A DNA stretch of 11,470 bases from positions 1 through 11,470 of the forward strand of contig VFJU01000248.1 in assembly GCA_009885905.1 (NCBI GenBank), in the 5' to 3' direction. This DNA comes from Verrucomicrobiota bacterium. Its GTDB lineage: Bacteria; Verrucomicrobiota; Verrucomicrobiia; Verrucomicrobiales; Akkermansiaceae. Made by a program: the position numbers and the translations under genes. The notes under the pieces were generated by a model. It did no database searches and was not told where the DNA came from. It worked only from the letters and a program-made list of their open reading frames with translations. Of this stretch, positions 7,626-11,470 are shown piece after piece (the stretch's first letter is position 1; each line of letters starts with the position of its first letter).

Positions 7626-10600
7626 TCACTGCCCTGGTTGTTGCTGTTGTTGCTGTTGTTGCTGTTGTTGCTGTTGTTGCTGCTGACGCTGCTGCTCCAT
7701 CTGTTGCTCGCGTTGTTGTTCTAACTGCTGCTGGCGTTGCTCTTGTTGTTGCTGGCGTTGCTGTTCCATCTGCTGCTGGCGCTGCTCTTGTTGTTGCTGG
7801 CGCTGTTGCTCCATCTGCTGCTCACGTTGTTGTTCTATCTGCTGCTGGCGTTGCTCTTGTTGTTGCTGGCGTTGCTGCTCCATCTGTTGCTCACGCTGTT
7901 GTTCCATCTGTTGCTGGCGCTGCTGTGCGACTTCTTGCTGACGCTCTCTTGCCATCTCGGCTTGGCGCTCCTGTTGCGCCTCCCTCGCTTGCTCGGCTTG
8001 GCGCTCCTGTTGCTCACGCTGTTGCTGGCGTTGTTGCTCCATCTGCTGCTCGCGCTGCTGTGCGACTTCTTGCTGACGCTCTCTTGCCATCTCGGCTTGG
8101 CGCTCCTGTTGCGCCTCCCTCGCTTGCTCGGCTTGGCGCTCCTGTTGCTCACGCTGTTGTTGGCGCTGTTGCTCTATCTGTTGCTCGCGCTGCTGTGCGA
8201 CTTCTTGCTGACGCTCTCTCACCATCTCAGCTTGACGCTCCTGTTGCTGCGCCACCGCCTCCTTTTGCGCTTCCCTCGCTTGCTCAGCTTGGCGCTCTTG
8301 TTGCTGCGCCGCCGCCTCCTTTTGCACATCCTTCGCTTGCTCGGCTTGACGCTCTTGTTGCTGCGCCGCCGCCTCCTTTTGCGCTTCCCTCGCTTGCTCG
8401 GCTTGACGCTCCTGTTGCTGCGCCACCGCCTCCTTTTGCGCTTCCCTCGCTTGCTCGGCTTGGCGCTCTTGTTGCTGCGCCGCCGCCTCCTTTTGCGCTT
8501 CCTTCGCTTGCTCAGCTTGGCGCTCCTGTTGCTGCGCAGCCGCATCCTTTTGCGCTTCCCTTGCTTGATCAGCTTGGCGCTCTTGTTGCTGCGCCGCCGC
8601 ATCTTTTTGCGCATCCTTTGCTTGCTCGGCTTGACGCTCTTGTTGCTGCGCGACCGCATCCTTTTGCGCATCCTTTGCTTGCTCGGCTTGACGCTCCTGT
8701 TGCTGCGCCGCCGCCTCCTTCGCTCGCTCAGCTTGGCGCTCCTGTTGCTGCGCTGCCGCATCCTTCGCTTGCTCGGCTCGGCGCTCCTGTTGCTGCGCTG
8801 CCGCATCCTTTTGCGTTTCCTTCACTTGATCAGTGGCAGGCTTTTCTTCGACGACTTCCTTGCCGGGAGCCTTTGTAGGACTTCCTTTGATAACATCCTG
8901 AATGACCTGATCTGGCTTGCTGGGCTGACGAGTTTTTTCGCCGCCAGTCACCGAAGAATCGAGGACGTCAACCCCCACTTGGGTCTCCACAACTGAGGGA
9001 GCACTCACATCCGCTGGATCAGGATTCTTCGGCATCGGCGGTGTAGGTCGAGGCGACACGTTTTCCGGCCCGTTAGCACCTTGGACAGGACTCTCGACCG
9101 GATCCTTCGAACCCACCGTAGGCAAGGGACGCTTCATCTCGTCGCTAGGCGTAGGACGAACTCGATCAATTTCTCTGCCTTTTTCCGGTTTGAAATTATC
9201 CGGATTTTCCGGACGGCTCGCATCTGGTCTGTTAGGCTTAGATGGTTTTTCGCTATTAGGAATCACTTCAGGTCCTTGCGGGCTTTCTTGCGGTATGGGG
9301 GTAGACGCTTGATTGCGATTTTCTAACAATTTATCAGCGCGGCGCTGTTCAAAATTTTTGCGTCCACCAAGATCAAGGATTGCTTGATCTGCCAGCACAC
9401 GTCCTTCCTCACGACTTTTACGATATTGGTTTTTAACCTCGGGACTGATATCTTTGCTCCTATCGAGATTTACGGTAGCGATGCGCTCTTTGACACGATT
9501 TGGCTTGAGGCGGTCATTCCAACCGGCATCTAGGTTAGGCGCAGAAACCGTGAGTCGATCTCCTTGGATTTGCGGACGCATCGCTAACGGATCACGACTC
9601 GGACGTGGATTTGAATTCACATCAAGCCGGTAAAACGGCAAGGGCCGACCCACTCGCTCGCTAACCGCCTTGTAGCGTGGTCCACCGCAAATCACCTGCT
9701 TGTTCTCGATGTAGATGTTCGTGATGTTCGTGGTATTTGCAACGATGACCCTATTCTCAGCCAGTGGTAAACAACGCCGATAGATCGGACTTCCGAAATC
9801 TTTTATTCCGACGAAGTTAAACCACGATGGACCGATATTGAACTGCACGTCCACACCAGCGCTCCAGCCTTGACCACGGTAGGCGAGCGTCTCGGGCGGT
9901 AGCGGTGCCCACCCGATGTAATTGGCATTTTCACGCCATGAGACCCAGCAAGGAGCCCACTGCGAGCCTGGCACCCAGACCCATCCACGTCCACGCAGCA
10001 AGGCCCACCTTCCGTAGTGATAAGTCGCCCAGCCAAAGGGCTCCTCCGACAACCACGTCCAGCCCCGGTCGCTACAAATCCAACGACCCCGTGCGTAGGG
10101 TCGCCAGTTCGCTTCACGTACGACCACGGGTTGCCAGACGTATCCGTAGTCGGACGTCTCGAACCACGATCCATAAGACGAGAGCGAATCATAAAAAACA
10201 CCGTAGTCTGCCACCGGCGCAGATTGCTCGTTCTGCTGAAATGGCAATGCCTCACGCCCAGCGAGTTCGCGATCCCTCTCGGTGAGTTTCTGTCCACGCG
10301 CAAGCTGCTCATCCTGATTTTTTTCTAACGTAGCTTGCACGTCGTCGAGCTTACCCTCTCGTTCTGCTAGAGCAGCCTCTCGCTTGCGGATCGCGCTATC
10401 TTGTGCGGCGCTCGCATCACCTTTTTGAAGTTCATAAGCGGCGCGATCTTCTTCAATTCTCGCGCGCTCCCGCTCGATCGCGTCCCGCTCCGATGCCAAC
10501 TTCTGGTCTTCGATTTGCCGTTCCAAATCTCGCTGCCGTTCCTCCGCCTCGCTATTCTTTCGTTCGAGCTCGGAAATTTTTTGAGCGGTGGCCCCTTGCT

Positions 10601-10664
10601 TATCGCAAGCCGAACTCGCGAGCATAATCAGGGTGGTGGAAAAAATCAGATAGGAGTTCTTCAT
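7626..10664 (-). CDS. DUF6600 lipoprotein with coiled coil and long Q/E/A/R tandem-repeat tail
   Basis: A 1012-residue predicted envelope protein of unknown function. Residues 1-20 form a lipoprotein-type signal (hydrophobic core, LASSAC, Cys20), although Ser at -3 is not ideal; Asp at +2 would retain it in the inner membrane under the E. coli rule. Residues about 26-138 are an Arg/Glu-rich coiled coil. Residues about 154-260 match the DUF6600 pattern, rich in Trp, Tyr and Gly: YGSWF, YGYVWQP, WRPYARGRW, GWTWLSEEPFGWATYHYGRW, WVWVPGSQWAP, YIGWAPLP. Residues about 450-612 are a Pro-rich linker. Residues 614-1012 are tandem repeats (separate entries) ending in 16 Gln and PGQ. The tail resembles the helical TolA spacer in composition, so a role in spanning the periplasm is possible (inference). 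It lies 72 bp downstream of a regulator on the same strand, so it may be co-transcribed or controlled by it. Start at ATG 10664, no clear ribosome site. Confidence 0.88.
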   Translation of the reverse strand: MKNSYLIFSTTLIMLASSACDKQGATAQKISELERKNSEAEERQRDLERQIEDQKLASERDAIERERARIEEDRAAYELQKGDASAAQDSAIRKREAALAEREGKLDDVQATLEKNQDEQLARGQKLTERDRELAGREALPFQQNEQSAPVADYGVFYDSLSSYGSWFETSDYGYVWQPVVVREANWRPYARGRWICSDRGWTWLSEEPFGWATYHYGRWALLRGRGWVWVPGSQWAPCWVSWRENANYIGWAPLPPETLAYRGQGWSAGVDVQFNIGPSWFNFVGIKDFGSPIYRRCLPLAENRVIVANTTNITNIYIENKQVICGGPRYKAVSERVGRPLPFYRLDVNSNPRPSRDPLAMRPQIQGDRLTVSAPNLDAGWNDRLKPNRVKERIATVNLDRSKDISPEVKNQYRKSREEGRVLADQAILDLGGRKNFEQRRADKLLENRNQASTPIPQESPQGPEVIPNSEKPSKPNRPDASRPENPDNFKPEKGREIDRVRPTPSDEMKRPLPTVGSKDPVESPVQGANGPENVSPRPTPPMPKNPDPADVSAPSVVETQVGVDVLDSSVTGGEKTRQPSKPDQVIQDVIKGSPTKAPGKEVVEEKPATDQVKETQKDAAAQQQERRAEQAKDAAAQQQERQAERAKEAAAQQQERQAEQAKDAQKDAVAQQQERQAEQAKDAQKDAAAQQQERQADQAREAQKDAAAQQQERQAEQAKEAQKEAAAQQQERQAEQAREAQKEAVAQQQERQAEQAREAQKEAAAQQQERQAEQAKDVQKEAAAQQQERQAEQAREAQKEAVAQQQERQAEMVRERQQEVAQQREQQIEQQRQQQREQQERQAEQAREAQQERQAEMARERQQEVAQQREQQMEQQRQQQREQQERQAEQAREAQQERQAEMARERQQEVAQQRQQQMEQQREQQMEQQRQQQQEQRQQQIEQQREQQMEQQRQQQQEQRQQQMEQQRQQQQEQRQQQLEQQREQQMEQQRQQQQQQQQQQQQQQQQPGQ
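7638..7685 (-). repeat. 9-bp microsatellite encoding a 16-glutamine run
   Basis: Read on the plus strand, TTGTTGCTG is repeated five times without a mismatch (7638-7682) followed by one more CTG. On the coding strand this is CAG-CAA-CAA and encodes Gln 994-1009 of the lipoprotein. The unit is a multiple of three, so copy-number change by slippage would lengthen or shorten the glutamine run without a frameshift. Confidence 0.95.
7758..7895 (-). repeat. Two 69-bp in-frame repeats, Gln-rich
   Basis: Residues 924-946 and 947-969 of the lipoprotein are two 23-residue copies of REQQMEQQRQQQQEQRQQQ followed by I or M, then EQQ; they differ only at that I/M position. A shortened 15-residue version (970-984, with L) and a 9-residue start of a further copy (985-993) follow and lead into the polyglutamine run. 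Gln makes up most of the unit. Confidence 0.85.
7953..8222 (-). repeat. Two 135-bp in-frame tandem repeats
   Basis: Residues 815-859 and 860-904 of the lipoprotein are near-identical 45-residue units (RERQQEVAQQREQQ, then I or M, EQQRQQQREQQ, then ERQAEQAREAQQERQAEM). They differ only at the first residue (V/A) and at I/M. A third copy begins at residue 905 and drifts into the Gln-rich segment. The array abuts the 57-bp array without a break. Confidence 0.88.
8223..8825 (-). repeat. Tandem array of 57-bp units with two 45-bp variants
   Basis: Residues 614-814 of the lipoprotein: one 19-residue unit (614-632), two 15-residue units lacking four residues (633-647, 648-662), then eight consecutive 19-residue units (663-814). 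The core is AQKEAAAQQQERQAEQ with A/V, D/E and K/R exchanges. All units are multiples of three bases. Substitutions among units are mostly conservative, keeping an Ala/Gln/Glu/Arg/Lys helix-forming composition. This is a coding repeat, not a CRISPR array: there are no unique spacers. Confidence 0.93.
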
Positions 10665-10736
10665 GGTTTTAGGGATTTCTCAGCATTCGACGCAATGGCT
10701 TCACAAGTCATTCAAAAAAACTATCTTTCATCCTTA

Positions 10737-11390
10737 TCAAATGACCGTCACTTCAAAAATCACCCGAGGTTGACCCGTAGGCCCAGTGGAAATCTCACGG
10801 CGCGTGACTCGCGTCCCGAGTAGCCCTTCGATCATCCGAAGCTCCATGCCAGGAACTCTTGGGTATGATTCAAAAATCCGCGAGAGTGGATTGTGAAACT
10901 CCTCGATACGAGGACAGCTTGTTAGATCATCCACAAAGCGGTCGAGACATCCTTCTTTGTTTCTAAGCGCCACCAATCTAATCATTTTTTTCACCAGTGA
11001 TGACTCGTTAGAAATCAAAACCTGCCATGCTTCCTGTCGATGTTGGAAATACTGAAAAAATAATTTGTCCGGCATATTTTCTCCGAACAAAGCTTTCAAA
11101 TCAGTAAGCAAATCGAGAGTGAAAGCTGGCCCCGCCTCCGGAAACAAGCGATCAGACTTGACCCCAAGGCTATAAAAAATTTCTGGGCGTCCCACCACTT
11201 TGCGAGGAATGCGCGACCTCTCCAAGTAACCGATTTTATTGAGCTCCTCGCAGTGTTGTTTGACCGCCATGTAGCTAGCGCCTACCCGCCTTGCCAACTC
11301 ACTGACAGGTAGTCTTCCCGAGAGCTTAAGCTCCTCAAGCACGACTCGCCATTGCGGCCTAATCAAATCATGGAATACTGGAAGTAACAT
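10737..11390 (-). CDS. SufR-like winged-helix transcriptional regulator lacking the cysteine ligands
   Basis: A 217-residue DNA-binding regulator. The N-terminal winged helix-turn-helix covers about residues 16-75: LEELKLSGRLPVSELARRVG, the recognition helix SYMAVKQHCEEL, then IGYLERS and the wing GRPEIFYSL. Next come LFPEAG, LLTDLKALFG and a C-terminal domain (LVALRNKEGC, CPRIEEFHNPL, VPGMELRMIEGLLGTRVTRRE). Domain order and the FP...LL..L and ALRN.EG segments resemble SufR, the iron-sulfur-sensing repressor of suf operons. SufR proteins carry four C-terminal cysteines for a cluster; here the matching places are Asn, Pro, Arg and Pro/Arg, so cluster binding as in SufR seems lost. Start: GTG 11417 and ATG 11408 are also in frame, but ATG 11390 has AGGAG 8 nt upstream. 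The targets are unknown; its own promoter and the downstream lipoprotein gene are candidates. Confidence 0.82.
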   Translation of the reverse strand: MLLPVFHDLIRPQWRVVLEELKLSGRLPVSELARRVGASYMAVKQHCEELNKIGYLERSRIPRKVVGRPEIFYSLGVKSDRLFPEAGPAFTLDLLTDLKALFGENMPDKLFFQYFQHRQEAWQVLISNESSLVKKMIRLVALRNKEGCLDRFVDDLTSCPRIEEFHNPLSRIFESYPRVPGMELRMIEGLLGTRVTRREISTGPTGQPRVIFEVTVI

Positions 11391-11398
11391 GAAAGAAT

Positions 11399-11403
11399 CT
11401 CCT
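11399..11403 (-). promoter_or_regulatory. Shine-Dalgarno deciding the regulator start
   Basis: On the minus strand AGGAG lies 8 nt before ATG 11390, a near-ideal spacing. It sets the start of the SufR-like gene and excludes the upstream GTG 11417 and ATG 11408. It is the only strong Shine-Dalgarno I see among the starts in this window. Confidence 0.8.
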
Positions 11404-11423
11404 AGCATCAACCACACAAACCG

Positions 11424-11439
11424 TTACGGCAATCCGTAA
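11424..11439. promoter_or_regulatory. Palindromic operator candidate TTACGG-N4-CCGTAA
   Basis: A perfect inverted repeat with 6-bp arms and a 4-bp spacer (CAAT), 34-49 bp upstream of the regulator ATG. On the minus strand it directly follows a possible -10 hexamer TAAAAT (11440-11445), so it would cover the transcription start, where a repressor dimer would block transcription. Winged-helix regulators of this type usually bind such dyads and control their own promoter. A divergent gene to the right of the window could share it. Binding itself is inference. Confidence 0.55.
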
Positions 11440-11445
11440 ATTTTA
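11440..11445 (-). promoter_or_regulatory. Possible -10 element of the regulator promoter
   Basis: TAAAAT on the minus strand, about 50 bp upstream of ATG 11390 and adjoining the palindrome. No good -35 hexamer is seen at 16-18 bp; TTTGAG lies at 15 bp. The call rests mainly on position and AT-richness. Confidence 0.3.
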
Positions 11446-11470
11446 ACAATCTGCTCGATTCTCAAACGCC

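Noticed and set aside
8223..8825. Regularly spaced repeats that could suggest a CRISPR array.
   Set aside because: The units are contiguous, coding, 57 or 45 bp long, with no unique spacers and no cas genes nearby.
7925..8878. A 317-codon plus-strand ORF with APVAPPSLARLG-type repeats.
   Set aside because: Another antisense frame of the same repeat array; its periodicity simply mirrors the 57- and 135-bp units.
7737..8996. A 419-codon plus-strand ORF, almost entirely Leu with Ala, Arg and Pro.
   Set aside because: It is the exact antisense of the CAG/CAA-rich repeat tail, where Gln codons read as Leu. It has no domain, while the minus-strand frame has a lipoprotein signal and a recognisable DUF6600 domain.
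9803..10312. A 169-codon minus-strand ORF in another frame.
   Set aside because: It overlaps the DUF6600 domain coding sequence, is low in recognisable features and is explained as an out-of-frame shadow.
10713..10719. A run of seven T on the minus strand just after the SufR-like gene, resembling a terminator tail.
   Set aside because: No stable GC-rich stem precedes it, so intrinsic termination is not supported.
1..11390. Apparent preference for Leu-Glu encoded as TTA-GAA.
   Set aside because: It is striking in mnmA and the argA-like gene, but TTA before other bases is common in the DUF4832-like gene and holB. Counts are too small for a claim.

Overview
The window is about 11.5 kb of ordinary bacterial chromosome of moderate GC content. 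Gene content and protein style suggest a member of the Verrucomicrobiota: a DUF4832-type exported protein, a DUF6600 lipoprotein, an ArgA-type acetyltransferase and a SufR-like winged-helix regulator of the kind I associate with that phylum. This assignment is inference from family resemblance; there is no rRNA marker here. I see no tRNA, rRNA, insertion sequence, prophage or CRISPR array, and no gene-free stretch reaches 300 bases (the longest is 161 bp, 5507-5667).

Left part, plus strand (1-4460): the 3' three quarters of mnmA (tRNA 2-thiouridylase), then 8 bp later an exported DUF4832-like protein, then an N-acetylglutamate synthase-like protein whose amino-acid-kinase domain is shortened, then a long-chain polyprenyl diphosphate synthase. 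Convergent to this is holB (DNA polymerase III delta' subunit; minus strand, 4496-5506).

Middle part (5507-7485): a 161-bp divergent region with overlapping inverted repeats, an orphan acyl-carrier-like protein, a terminator-like hairpin, a small zinc-ribbon membrane protein, and convergent rlmN on the minus strand (dual-specificity rRNA/tRNA adenine-C2 methyltransferase).

Right part, minus strand (7626-11390): a SufR-like winged-helix regulator, followed 72 bp downstream by a 1012-residue predicted lipoprotein. That lipoprotein has a coiled coil, a DUF6600 domain, a proline-rich linker and a C-terminal tail of about 400 residues made of nested in-frame tandem repeats ending in 16 glutamines. 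The regulator has the clearest Shine-Dalgarno in the window and a perfect 16-bp palindrome (TTACGG-N4-CCGTAA) over its predicted transcription start, as expected for an autorepressor.

Most genes are housekeeping (tRNA/rRNA modification, arginine and isoprenoid synthesis, replication) and do not form one pathway. The parts most worth a second look are the repeat lipoprotein with its upstream regulator, the regulator's apparent loss of SufR iron-sulfur cysteines, the shortened NAGS, and the acyl-carrier-like protein with a shifted DS motif. I do not see convincing evidence of a complete new defence or mobile system.
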